Positions 26,252 through 34,075 of a DNA stretch of 64,000 nucleotides are shown here, piece by piece. The position numbers and the translations under genes are program-made. The number at the start of each line of letters is the position of its first letter. Positions within the stretch are counted from its first letter, which is position 1. The notes under the pieces were generated by a model that had not been told where the DNA came from, did no database searches, and saw only the letters and a list, made by a program, of their open reading frames with translations. Source of the DNA: Deinococcus metalli (GTDB lineage: Bacteria > Deinococcota > Deinococci > Deinococcales > Deinococcaceae); NCBI RefSeq assembly GCF_014201805.1, contig NZ_JACHFK010000005.1:236001-300000 (forward strand), in the 5' to 3' direction.

Positions 26252-26662
26252 TCAGTGCGGCCGGCTGGCCAGGAACACCGCGTCGAGCAGCTCGTGCCGG
26301 CTGAACGGCTTGGTCAGGAAGGCCCGCGCGCCCAGCGCCACCGCCTCCTCCCGCAGACGGTCCTCGCCGGCACTCGTGAGCATCACCATGGGCGGCGCGC
26401 CGGGCTGGGCCCGGAGCCTCCGCAGCAGGTCCAGGCCGCTCTCGCCCGGCAGATACAGGTCACTGACGATCACGTCCACGGCGCCCACGTTCAGTTCCGC
26501 CAGGGCCTCCGGGACACTGCCCACCACGACCGGGTGGTGCCCGGCCTCCTTCAGGATGTGGCGCACCAGCAGCCGCATGGCCGGCGAATCCTCGACCACC
26601 AGGACGTGCTGGGCCTCGATCTGCCCGAACAGCGTCGCGTTGGCGGGAATCCAGGTGGTCAC
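26252..26662 (-). CDS. Single-domain response regulator (receiver only)
   Basis: A 136-residue CheY-like receiver with no output domain. The acidic pair E24-D25 (LVVEDS), phospho-acceptor D68 (VSDLYLP), T96 (VMLTSA) and K118 (LTKPF) are all present, so phosphorylation should work. No histidine kinase is encoded in the window. It sits between an STAS gene and a glycan-module membrane protein on one transcript, so it may pass a signal to the partner-switching proteins or to the glycan machinery. The start is a GTG (26662) without an obvious ribosome site. Confidence 0.9.
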   Translation of the reverse strand: MTTWIPANATLFGQIEAQHVLVVEDSPAMRLLVRHILKEAGHHPVVVGSVPEALAELNVGAVDVIVSDLYLPGESGLDLLRRLRAQPGAPPMVMLTSAGEDRLREEAVALGARAFLTKPFSRHELLDAVFLASRPH

Positions 26663-26726
26663 GGGCTGCCCGGCCGCGGCCGCGGCAGTCCAGGGGGCGA
26701 ACCCGGCGTCAGGACCGGCCCGCGGC

Positions 26727-27044
26727 TCATGCCATGTCCTCGCGCAGGGGCAGCACCCGGTCGAGCATGGTCAGGGACAGCAGTTCGCGCACGGCGGGCC
26801 CGGCTCCGGTCAGGCGCAGCTCGTCCCCGCGGGCCCGCAGCGCCTTGAGGGTCGCCACGACGCCGGCCAGGGCGCTGGAATCCATGAAGCTCACGTCCGC
26901 GAGGTCCAGGTACAGGTGCCCGCGGTGCGCGGCGACGTGGCTGCTCAGCGCGGCCCGGAAGGCCGAGGCGGTCTGCGCGTCCAGGCGGCCGGAAACGCTC
27001 AGCGCGTGGCCGTCGGGGCGGGGGGTCGGGTCCGTCATGTTCAT
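26727..27044 (-). CDS. STAS-domain anti-anti-sigma factor (first copy)
   Basis: A 105-residue STAS protein of the SpoIIAA/RsbV type. The phosphorylatable serine is S57 in DVSFMDSSALAG, matching FMDSSGL of SpoIIAA. In this family the unphosphorylated form binds the anti-sigma kinase and frees its target; a PP2C phosphatase reactivates the phosphorylated form. It has a good ribosome site (AGGAGA, seven bases before the ATG at 27044). It lies immediately after the phosphatase gene, its probable partner. Confidence 0.88.
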   Translation of the reverse strand: MNMTDPTPRPDGHALSVSGRLDAQTASAFRAALSSHVAAHRGHLYLDLADVSFMDSSALAGVVATLKALRARGDELRLTGAGPAVRELLSLTMLDRVLPLREDMA

Positions 27045-27080
27045 CCGGGGTCTCCTTGCTCGGGAAGGTTGCAGGGGGGA

Positions 27081-28691
27081 TCAGAGCGCGGGGGCACGAA
27101 AGTGCAGGGTCTGGCGGTTGAGGTCGGCGCTGCGGGCATAGGCCCACAGCTCGGTGCAGCGGCGCACGATCAGCAGGCCGTAGCCGTGCTCGCGCAGCTC
27201 GCCGGCGGGCCCGGCCGGCTGCGTCGTCGGATCGTGCGGCCCGCCGTCGTCGCTGAGCGTCACGTAGATGTGCTCGGTATCTGCGTGGGCGCGCAGCGTG
27301 AGGTGCGTGGCCCGGCCATGCTTCACGGCGTTCACGACGAGCTCCGTGACGGCCAGTTCCGCGCCCATCAGGGCCGGATGGTCGTCGCCGGCCACGGCAC
27401 GCAGCGCGTCGCCCAGTTCCGGCAGCCGGTCGAGGGTGCCGGGCAGGGTCAGCGTGACGCTGCGCTGCGACGGATCACGCTGCACGGCCAGCAGGGTCAG
27501 GTCGTCCATGACCCGGTAGCCGCGCAGCGCGTCCAGTGCCCGCTCGATGAAGCCGTCCGGCGTGTCCGACGCCGCCGCGATCCGCTGCACGGCCCCGAGG
27601 CCAAGCTGCGCTCCGGGCACGTCGCCGTGCTCGGGCTCCGCCTCGTTCAGGCCGTCGCTGTACAGCATGAGCTGGTCGCCCGGGTGCAGCCACACCGGCA
27701 CGCCCTCGACGCCCTCCACCGGGAAGGTGCCCAGCGGCGGGGCCTGCGACGCAAAGCGTTCCAGCGTGCCGTCGGCGCGCCGCAGCAGGGCCGGCGGGTG
27801 CCCCAGGTTCACGACCCGCACGCCGCCCGCCGCGGACACGCGCAGCGCCGCCAGCGTGCAGAAGGACTCCGCGCGTTCCAGGTGCCGGTACAGCGCCTCC
27901 GACAGTTCCCCGGCCAGGTCGTCACGGCGGGCTGCCAGGGGCAGGGTCGCGGCGAACATTGCGGTCAGGATCGCGGCGGGCAGGCCCTTGCCGCTCACGT
28001 CGCCCAGTACCAGCCAGTCGCGTTCCTGGAACTGGAAATCCCCGCCGAAATCGCTGGCCGGCTGCGAGTGCACCGCCAGGCGGTACCCGGGCGGATCGTC
28101 CAGGCGAATGGGAATCACGCTGCGCCACACCTCGCGCGCCTGTGCGCGGTCCCGCTGCTCGGCCGCGTGGTGTGCCGCCTTCTGCCGGGCCAGCACCGCC
28201 TGCAGCGCCGAGTCGAGCAGCTTCACGAAGGCCTCGAGCAGGCGCCGCTCGCCCGCCTGGAACTGCCGCTTGCCCCACAGCGCCACCCAGCCGCGCGGGA
28301 ACGGCGCGGCCAGCAGCGCGGTGGGCCGCCACGCGTCGCGGTACGGCGGGCCGGTGTACACGCGGCCCGCGCTCTGGACGAACGGCTGCTGCGGGGCCGG
28401 GTACCCCTGGAGCCAGCCGGGCGCGTCCCCCACCCAGTGGCCGTCGAGGAACAGCGCGGCGCGCGGCGTGTTGAGCAGCAGCGCCGCTTCCTGCACCAGA
28501 CCCGCGGCCTGCGCGTCGTTCGTGAGGCCCAGCACCTGCGGGATCAGGCGCTGGAGGAACACCACCTGGTCGCTGATGTCCGCCACCTGCGTGACCAGCT
28601 CGGCATACACGGCGTCGGCGTCCACCGTCTCCGCCAGCACGGTGGTGCCGGGCCACGGGCCGGCGGACGCGCGCGGATCAGGCGGAACCAT
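27081..28691 (-). CDS. SpoIIE/RsbU-type PP2C phosphatase fused to an RsbW-like kinase domain
   Basis: A 536-residue regulator. An N-terminal GAF-like sensor and coiled coil (about 20-190) precede a PP2C SpoIIE domain (about 200-405) with metal and core motifs SDFGGDF (213-219), GDVSGKGLPAA (230-240), YSDG (344-347) and MDDLTLL (395-401). A C-terminal HATPase domain (about 410-536) has the N box ELAVTELVVNAVKHG, DDGG (481-484) and HGYGLLIVRR. Phosphatase and kinase activities toward STAS proteins are thus joined in one chain. The start overlaps the upstream STAS gene by 14 bp. SypE of Vibrio, which controls polysaccharide through STAS protein SypA, is a functional analogue. Confidence 0.88.
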   Translation of the reverse strand: MVPPDPRASAGPWPGTTVLAETVDADAVYAELVTQVADISDQVVFLQRLIPQVLGLTNDAQAAGLVQEAALLLNTPRAALFLDGHWVGDAPGWLQGYPAPQQPFVQSAGRVYTGPPYRDAWRPTALLAAPFPRGWVALWGKRQFQAGERRLLEAFVKLLDSALQAVLARQKAAHHAAEQRDRAQAREVWRSVIPIRLDDPPGYRLAVHSQPASDFGGDFQFQERDWLVLGDVSGKGLPAAILTAMFAATLPLAARRDDLAGELSEALYRHLERAESFCTLAALRVSAAGGVRVVNLGHPPALLRRADGTLERFASQAPPLGTFPVEGVEGVPVWLHPGDQLMLYSDGLNEAEPEHGDVPGAQLGLGAVQRIAAASDTPDGFIERALDALRGYRVMDDLTLLAVQRDPSQRSVTLTLPGTLDRLPELGDALRAVAGDDHPALMGAELAVTELVVNAVKHGRATHLTLRAHADTEHIYVTLSDDGGPHDPTTQPAGPAGELREHGYGLLIVRRCTELWAYARSADLNRQTLHFRAPAL

Positions 28692-29031
28692 GCGCGGCGC
28701 CGTCCGCTGCGGACCTGTCCTCCACGACGGGAAGCAGGCTGTACAGGCCGGTGATCTCCATGGCGAGCCTCGCGGCGTCGCGGACGTTCACGATCTCGAG
28801 TTTCACGTTCTGGACGGTGGCCGCGCGGTTCAGCCGCACCAGCGACGCCAGGCCGCTGGAGTCCATGAAGTTCACGCCCGCCAGGTCGAGCCGCGTGGTC
28901 ATGGCGAGCGGTTCGGCCGCGCCCATCAGGGCGCCCACCTGGTGGGCGTCCAGCCGGCCCTGGAGGCGCAGGGTGCGGCACCCGCCGTGATCGGTCGTGT
29001 CGATCCTGAGCGTGATCGGCGTGCTGTTCAT
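28678..29031 (-). CDS. STAS-domain anti-anti-sigma factor (second copy)
   Basis: A 117-residue STAS protein with the target serine S59 in GVNFMDSSGLASL. It differs clearly from the STAS protein at 26727-27044 and has a longer C-terminal tail. The ATG at 29031 overlaps the stop of the glycosyltransferase gene (ATGA), and its end overlaps the phosphatase gene, so all three are translationally coupled. Two STAS proteins flanking one bifunctional phosphatase/kinase suggests a two-target switch. Confidence 0.87.
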   Translation of the reverse strand: MNSTPITLRIDTTDHGGCRTLRLQGRLDAHQVGALMGAAEPLAMTTRLDLAGVNFMDSSGLASLVRLNRAATVQNVKLEIVNVRDAARLAMEITGLYSLLPVVEDRSAADGAAHGSA

Positions 29032-30992
29032 ACGTTTACCCCCGCCACGCTGGCCGTGAAGGCCGGGTGGTCCACCAGCGCTTCCAGGTGCAGCAGATAC
29101 CAGTCCGCGACGTCCGAGAGCGGCAGGCCCGACGCCACGCACCAGTTGGCCTCACCGAGCGCCGCTGCGTGCCGAGGGTCGGCCAGCACGCGCCACAGGG
29201 CGTCCGCGAGGCTGTCCGGGTCGTCCGGCGTGAAGTACTCGGCGCGGTAGCCCTCCTCCTCGATCAGGTCCGCGAGGTCCCCGATGCGCGGCATGACCGC
29301 GGCGCGCCCGAATTCGCCGGCCTGGTGCAGCACCCCGCTCGACCCGGTCGTCGCGGAGTACGGGAAGGCCACGACGGTCGCGCCAGAAAACACGCCGGGC
29401 ACGGCGTCCTCGGCCACGTAGCCGGTGAAGTGCACGTTCGGCAGGTGCGCGTACTCGCGCTGCACGCCTGCCAGGTAACCCGGCGCGTTGGGCGTGTCGC
29501 TGCCCGCGATGACCAGCCGCACCTGCGGATTGCGGTTGAGCAGGATCTCGTGCGCCTGGAGCAGCACCTCGACGCGCTTGTATGTTCCAAACTTCCCGAA
29601 GGCCATCACGGTGGGCAGCAGCGGCAGCAGTTCCGGCACCTGCGGCACCTGGAAGGTCCCGTGCGGCGCAAGGAACACGTTCTGCGCGCCGTAGCGTTCG
29701 CGCAGCAGCTTCACGTAGCGGGGCATGGTGGTCGCCACGAGGTTCGACGCGAGCAGCGCCCGCGTGAACAGCCGGCCGAATGTGCGCGTGACCAAGGTCT
29801 TGAGGGGATGGCCGCCGAAGCCGGCGGTGTCCAGATCCACGGTCTCGAACAGGTTGTGCAGCAGCGTGATGGTCGGGAGGCCGCCCAGCCGCGCCAGCAT
29901 CGGGGTCAGCAGGCCCAGGGCGGCCGGCACACGGCGGTCACCGAACGACGCCATCTGCAGGTTGAAGATCACGGCGTCCGGCCGCGCGCGCCGCAGCGCC
30001 CACAGGATCTTCACGGCGCTCAGCGAATCGTTGAAGCTCCACACCCGCCGGACGTTCGGCGCGTCCGCGACGGCGGCCTGCGCTTCCTGCGCGGCAGGCA
30101 GGCGGTCGGCGATGACGGTCACGTGCGAGACCTCGACCTTCTCGGCCAGCACGCGCGACAGGTGCAGGCCGTACTCGTTCAGGCTGCGCCGCCCCGGCGG
30201 ATACGCGCTCACGACGGCGATGTGCAGGCCCGCGCGCGACTCGGGCGTGCGCCGGGCATGCACCCGCCGGATCTGCACGATGTCACGCAGGAATTTCAGT
30301 CCGTCCTTGATGGGCTCGACCTTCGAGTCCGGCGCGTCCACCCACATGACCGGCACCTCGGCGACGCGCAGGCCGTCGCGCGCGGCTAGGTACAGCAGTT
30401 CCAGGTCAAAGGAGAAGCCGTCCATGCGCTGTCGGCGGAACAGGTCGCGGGCGACCTCGCCGCGGAACAGCTTGAAGCCGCACTGCGTGTCCTGCAGGCC
30501 GACGCCGGTGGACAGCCGCGTGATCGAGCGCAGCGTGCCGGACACCGCCCGGCGCAGCGCGCTCTTGCCCGCCTCGACCGCGCCGCCCGCCGCGCGCGAG
30601 CCCACGGCGATGTGGGCGCCGCCGCGGATCTCCGCGATCAGGCGCGGCAGTTCCTCGATGGGAGTGGAGTTGTCGGCGTCGGCGAACAGCACCAGGTCGC
30701 CGCGCGACGCGAGCACGCCCCGGCGCACCGCGCCGCCCTTGCCAGTGTTCGCGTGCTCGATGACCCGCAGGTTTGCCCAGCCCAGGCCGCGGGCCAGGGC
30801 CGCCGTGCCGTCGCGGCTGCCGTCGTCACTGAGGATGAGTTCCCACGGCTCGTTCAGGTCGCTCACGGCCACGGCGAAGGCGGCCAGGGTGGGCAGCATG
30901 CGTTCGGCCTCGTTGTAGGCGGGAACGACGATGCTCAGGGTGACGCGCTCCAGCGGCGTGTCGCGCCAGCGTTCGAACTCAGCGTAGGACAT
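29028..30992 (-). CDS. Bifunctional glycosyltransferase, GT2 (DPM1-like) fused to GT4
   Basis: A 654-residue protein. Residues about 15-250 form a GT2 domain like dolichyl- or polyprenyl-phosphate sugar transferases: SIVVPAYNEAERM, LSDDGS (54-59), FADADNST with DxD at 105-107, DTQCGFKLFRGE. Residues about 258-654 form a GT4 (GT-B fold) domain: VVSAYPPGRRSLNEYGLHLS, FNLQMASFGD, LAPHGTF, VMAFGKFGTYKRVEVLLQAH, VIAGSDTPNAPGYL, VVAFPYSATTGSSGV. The fusion could make a lipid-linked sugar and extend it. It overlaps the flippase gene by 14 bp and the next STAS gene by 4. Confidence 0.88.
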   Translation of the reverse strand: MSYAEFERWRDTPLERVTLSIVVPAYNEAERMLPTLAAFAVAVSDLNEPWELILSDDGSRDGTAALARGLGWANLRVIEHANTGKGGAVRRGVLASRGDLVLFADADNSTPIEELPRLIAEIRGGAHIAVGSRAAGGAVEAGKSALRRAVSGTLRSITRLSTGVGLQDTQCGFKLFRGEVARDLFRRQRMDGFSFDLELLYLAARDGLRVAEVPVMWVDAPDSKVEPIKDGLKFLRDIVQIRRVHARRTPESRAGLHIAVVSAYPPGRRSLNEYGLHLSRVLAEKVEVSHVTVIADRLPAAQEAQAAVADAPNVRRVWSFNDSLSAVKILWALRRARPDAVIFNLQMASFGDRRVPAALGLLTPMLARLGGLPTITLLHNLFETVDLDTAGFGGHPLKTLVTRTFGRLFTRALLASNLVATTMPRYVKLLRERYGAQNVFLAPHGTFQVPQVPELLPLLPTVMAFGKFGTYKRVEVLLQAHEILLNRNPQVRLVIAGSDTPNAPGYLAGVQREYAHLPNVHFTGYVAEDAVPGVFSGATVVAFPYSATTGSSGVLHQAGEFGRAAVMPRIGDLADLIEEEGYRAEYFTPDDPDSLADALWRVLADPRHAAALGEANWCVASGLPLSDVADWYLLHLEALVDHPAFTASVAGVNV

Positions 30993-32163
30993 ACACGGGT
31001 CTCCGGTTCAGGGTGGTGAAGAGGACGAGGAAGGATGCGGGCAGCAGCGCGCCCTTGCCGATCAGGGCGGCCAGGGCGAGCGAGGACGGAGTCGAGCCGA
31101 GTGACAGGGCCAGCACGGCCAGGACGGCCGCGCCGCCGGCGTACAGGCCGGCGCTGCGGCCCACGGTGGCGGCGCTGCCGGCGGCGAGCAGGTGGTTGAG
31201 GACCGTGGCGCCCAGCGTGAGCAGCAGCGTGCCCGCCGCGCAGGCCGGGAGCACCGCGGCAACCTGCGCTCCGAGCGCCGGCCCGAAGGCGAGGCCGGCG
31301 AAGACCTGCGGCCACACAGCGAACAGGGCGGCGGGCACTCCGGCGAGCAGCAGCGTGCCGCCCAGCGCCGTGCCGAGCAGTCGGCCGTGCGCCGCGTCGC
31401 CACGCGCGACCACGGGGAACACGGCGACCTGCACCGCCCATCCGGCGAAGAACACCGCGCGCGCCAGCGTGGCCGCCGCCGCGTACACGCCGGCGTCCCC
31501 GGCGTGCAGGTGCATACCGCCCAGCAGCACGTCGCCGTACAGCAGCGCCGACTGGCTCGCCGCTGCCAGGGCCAGGGGCAGCGCGGTAGCGTCCGAGCGC
31601 AGGCGCGCGCCGGCGTCCGGTCCGGCCGGCCGGACCAGCGGCAGCGCCAGCAGCACGCCGGCCAGCGTCGCCGTGACCGCCGCGACCGGGCCGCCCAGCA
31701 CGTGCAGCAGCGGGAAGGTCAGGGCGATCTTGAGGCCGTGCTCGGCGATCAGGCTGCCCCCGAAGGCCAGCACGCGGCCGTCCCGCTGCGCCGCGCCGCG
31801 CCACGCGCCCAGCAGCACCATGCCCGGCAGGGTGAGCGCGAAGGCCATCACCCACGCGGCCGGCACGCCCAGCAGCGGCCCCAGGGGCACGGCACCCAGC
31901 AGCAGGAGGCCGCCCGCGACCGCTCCCCACGTCACCGCCACGCGGGACAGCTGACCGTCGCTGCGGCGCGCCTGGGCCTGCTGGAACGCGACGGGCAGCG
32001 CGGCCAGGATCATGAACAGCGAGGTGAAGCTCGCGTAGGCGCCGTAGCCCTCCGCGTTCAGGACGCGCCCCAGCAGCAGGGTGTACCCGTAATTCAGGGC
32101 ACTGGAGGCCACGATCGCCGCGATCGTGAACATTCCCTGGAGGTGGTGAGAGCGCTCCCTCAT
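30979..32163 (-). CDS. Wzx-like oligosaccharide flippase (MOP superfamily)
   Basis: A 394-residue integral membrane protein with about ten to twelve helices. It begins with a helix pair typical of polysaccharide flippases (GMFTIAAIVASSALNYGYTLLLGRVLNAEGYGAYASF), in which the LGRxLxxxxYGxY pattern is the family hallmark. It would move lipid-linked glycan units across the inner membrane. It is the first gene of the minus-strand glycan operon. It is slightly shorter than usual (about 420-480). Confidence 0.82.
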   Translation of the reverse strand: MRERSHHLQGMFTIAAIVASSALNYGYTLLLGRVLNAEGYGAYASFTSLFMILAALPVAFQQAQARRSDGQLSRVAVTWGAVAGGLLLLGAVPLGPLLGVPAAWVMAFALTLPGMVLLGAWRGAAQRDGRVLAFGGSLIAEHGLKIALTFPLLHVLGGPVAAVTATLAGVLLALPLVRPAGPDAGARLRSDATALPLALAAASQSALLYGDVLLGGMHLHAGDAGVYAAAATLARAVFFAGWAVQVAVFPVVARGDAAHGRLLGTALGGTLLLAGVPAALFAVWPQVFAGLAFGPALGAQVAAVLPACAAGTLLLTLGATVLNHLLAAGSAATVGRSAGLYAGGAAVLAVLALSLGSTPSSLALAALIGKGALLPASFLVLFTTLNRRPVYVLR

Positions 32164-32233
32164 GAGGACGAGTGTGCCTCGTCCGACCTTACACCCCTCT
32201 TTCAGGTCTCGCCGGGAAATGTCGTATAAATCA

Positions 32234-32275
32234 CGTCACAGCCGCAACTTTCATGGACTTTGCACGCTGTGGACG
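32234..32275 (-). promoter_or_regulatory. Inverted repeat in the upstream region of the glycan operon
   Basis: CGTCACAGC (32234-32242) and GCTGTGGACG (32266-32275) are near-perfect inverted repeats 23 bases apart, 71 bases or more before the flippase start. The stretch 32220-32270 is AT-richer than its flanks and holds a TATACG on the minus strand. This is the only intergenic region ahead of the operon, so its promoter should be here; the exact boxes are unclear. Confidence 0.35.
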
Positions 32276-32338
32276 TTACTGACCGGTTGTGTGGACAGCG
32301 GCGGAGGGTCCGGCTGGACACGCCGGGCGGCCCGGCAC

Positions 32339-33220
32339 TTAGCTGCCGCGCAGGCCGTGCTTGAGCACCTGCGCGAGCTGCCGCGTGGCGCCCGCCTGGT
32401 GCTCGTCGAGTTCGGCGGAGGCGGCCCTGAGGGCCGTGCGGTAGCCCTCGGCGCTGCGCGCCTCGCTGCCCGCCAGGGTCACGACCACGGCCTGCACGGT
32501 GAAGTGCGCCTCAGGGAGGCGGCTGAGGGTCGCGCTCGCGCCGGCATGACGGGCCGCGAGCAGCGCGCCCAGCAGCCCGACCTCCTCGCTGCGGCTCATC
32601 AGCTCGCGCTGAAAGGTGCGGTCCTTGATGCTGGTGATCACGTCCCACGCAGCGTCCGACAGCGCTTCCTGCGGCGAGGCCGGGCGCGAGGCCTCGACCA
32701 TCAGCGTGTCGCCGGAGCGCCACACGCGGCTCAGGGCGCCGCCGCGGGCGGGCATCCACTGCGTCTCGAAGTCGCGGGCCTCCTCGATCAGGGCCTTGAG
32801 GGTCGCGAAGGGCGCGTCGGCCGGCACGCGGTGGCCGTCCGGCAGCGCGCCCCACAGGCTCAGGCCGCGCTCGTCCAGCGCCTGCATGGGCGCGTACGCG
32901 GCGGCGATGGCGGCCGAGCCGCTGCTGACCAGCGCGGTGCGGGCGCCGTCCGTGAGCAGGGCGATGTCCGGCGTGTCCTCGTCGCCGGCGAGTTCGGCCG
33001 TGTGGCGCAGGTGGTGCAGGCCCAGGCCCCAGCGCCGCTGCGCGTGCACCAGCGCCTCCGTGAGCGCCGCGTTCACGGTCTGGGGATCGGCGCCGCTCTC
33101 GGCCAGCGCCCGCACGCGGCTGTCCACGGCGGCCGTCGCCATCAGCGCGTCGAAGGCGTCCAGGTGCGCGTACGGAGAGGGCGGAGTGGGAGCAGCATCT
33201 TTCGTCTTGACTCGGGCCAT
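32339..33220 (-). CDS. pprA: DNA repair protein PprA
   Basis: A 293-residue homologue of the Deinococcus pleiotropic DNA-repair protein PprA, which binds broken and supercoiled DNA, polymerises along it, stimulates ligases and is strongly induced by radiation. From memory the match to D. radiodurans PprA is clear along the whole length: MARxKxKD start, [39 protein letters not shown], SIKDRx[22 protein letters not shown] and the HGLRxS end. Upstream lies an RDRM-type palindrome. Confidence 0.95.
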   Translation of the reverse strand: MARVKTKDAAPTPPSPYAHLDAFDALMATAAVDSRVRALAESGADPQTVNAALTEALVHAQRRWGLGLHHLRHTAELAGDEDTPDIALLTDGARTALVSSGSAAIAAAYAPMQALDERGLSLWGALPDGHRVPADAPFATLKALIEEARDFETQWMPARGGALSRVWRSGDTLMVEASRPASPQEALSDAAWDVITSIKDRTFQRELMSRSEEVGLLGALLAARHAGASATLSRLPEAHFTVQAVVVTLAGSEARSAEGYRTALRAASAELDEHQAGATRQLAQVLKHGLRGS

Positions 33221-33230
33221 AGCTCCATCA

Positions 33231-33247
33231 TTCTGCCCTAAACAGAA
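33231..33247 (-). promoter_or_regulatory. RDRM-type palindrome (DdrO operator) upstream of pprA
   Basis: The minus strand reads TTCTGTTTAGGGCAGAA, with TTCTG and CAGAA arms around seven bases. It ends ten bases before the pprA ATG and overlaps a -10-like CAGAAT. Radiation/desiccation response motifs are 17-bp palindromes near promoters of DNA-damage genes in Deinococcus, bound by the repressor DdrO, which the IrrE/PprI protease cleaves after damage. Confidence 0.8.
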
Positions 33248-33372
33248 CGCGGCATGTGTGGTGTCGTTCCGCCGGGCGCGGGTCGTCCTGGCCGCACACG
33301 ACGCCGGCCGGACGCGTCCCCGGGAGGTCGTGGCGGGCCGTGGGGTGCTCCCTGACGCCGCAGAAATCTGAT

Positions 33373-33378
33373 TACAGT
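33373..33378 (+). promoter_or_regulatory. Leaderless -10 box of the TRIC-channel gene
   Basis: TACAGT is five bases before the GTG start at 33384. No ribosome site is visible. Confidence 0.55.
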
Positions 33379-33383
33379 GGGGC

Positions 33384-34034
33384 GTGCACGAACTCCAGTG
33401 GGCTCCGATCACCCTGGCCGCCGGGCTGCGCGCCCTGGACCTGGTCGGCATCCTGGCCTTCGCGATGTCCGGCGCGCTGCTGGGCGTGCGCAAGCGCTTC
33501 GACCTGTTCGGCGTGCTGGTGCTCGGCTGCGTGACTGCCGTGGGCGGCGGCGCGATCCGCGACACCCTGACCGGTCAGACCCCGCCGGTGTTCCTGCGCG
33601 ACGAGACGTACCTGTGGGCGGCGCTGCTGGGCGCGGCGCTGGCCTTCGGCTTCGGAGAGCGGCTGGCCCGCTTCGAGCGCACCCTGAACGTGTTCGACAC
33701 CGTGGGGCTGGCGCTGTTCGCGGCGTCCGGCGCGCTGGGCGCCATCAACTTCGGGCTGGGGCCACTCGGCGTGATCTTCGCGGGGATGCTGTCGGGCGTG
33801 GGCGGCGGCATCATCCGCGACCTGATCGCCAACGAGGTGCCGGAGGTGATGTACCGCCGCGAGCAGCTGTACGCCACCGCCGCCGCCGCCGGGGCCTTCA
33901 CGGTGTGGGCGCTGCACCCGCACGTCACGCCGTTCCAGGCGCAGTTCGGGGGCGCGGCCGTCGTCGCCGCGCTGCGCTGGGTGTCGCGGCACGGCTGGGT
34001 GCGCCTGCCGGTGCGCCGGCTGCCGGACAGCTAG
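33384..34034 (+). CDS. TRIC / UPF0126 (YadS-like) cation channel family protein
   Basis: A 216-residue membrane protein with about seven helices arranged as two repeats. Each repeat carries the family glycine signature: [20 protein letters not shown] with [12 protein letters not shown] in the first and [14 protein letters not shown] with [12 protein letters not shown] in the second. Bacterial TRIC proteins form trimeric monovalent-cation channels. Start is a leaderless GTG. It is divergent from pprA. Confidence 0.92.
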   Translation: MHELQWAPITLAAGLRALDLVGILAFAMSGALLGVRKRFDLFGVLVLGCVTAVGGGAIRDTLTGQTPPVFLRDETYLWAALLGAALAFGFGERLARFERTLNVFDTVGLALFAASGALGAINFGLGPLGVIFAGMLSGVGGGIIRDLIANEVPEVMYRREQLYATAAAAGAFTVWALHPHVTPFQAQFGGAAVVAALRWVSRHGWVRLPVRRLPDS

Positions 34035-34063
34035 GCCCGACTCCCTCTGCGCGGCCCACGCTC

Positions 34064-34069
34064 TACAGT
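34064..34069 (+). promoter_or_regulatory. Leaderless -10 box of the MBL-fold gene
   Basis: TACAGT is six bases before the ATG at 34076. Confidence 0.6.
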
Positions 34070-34075
34070 GCGCGC

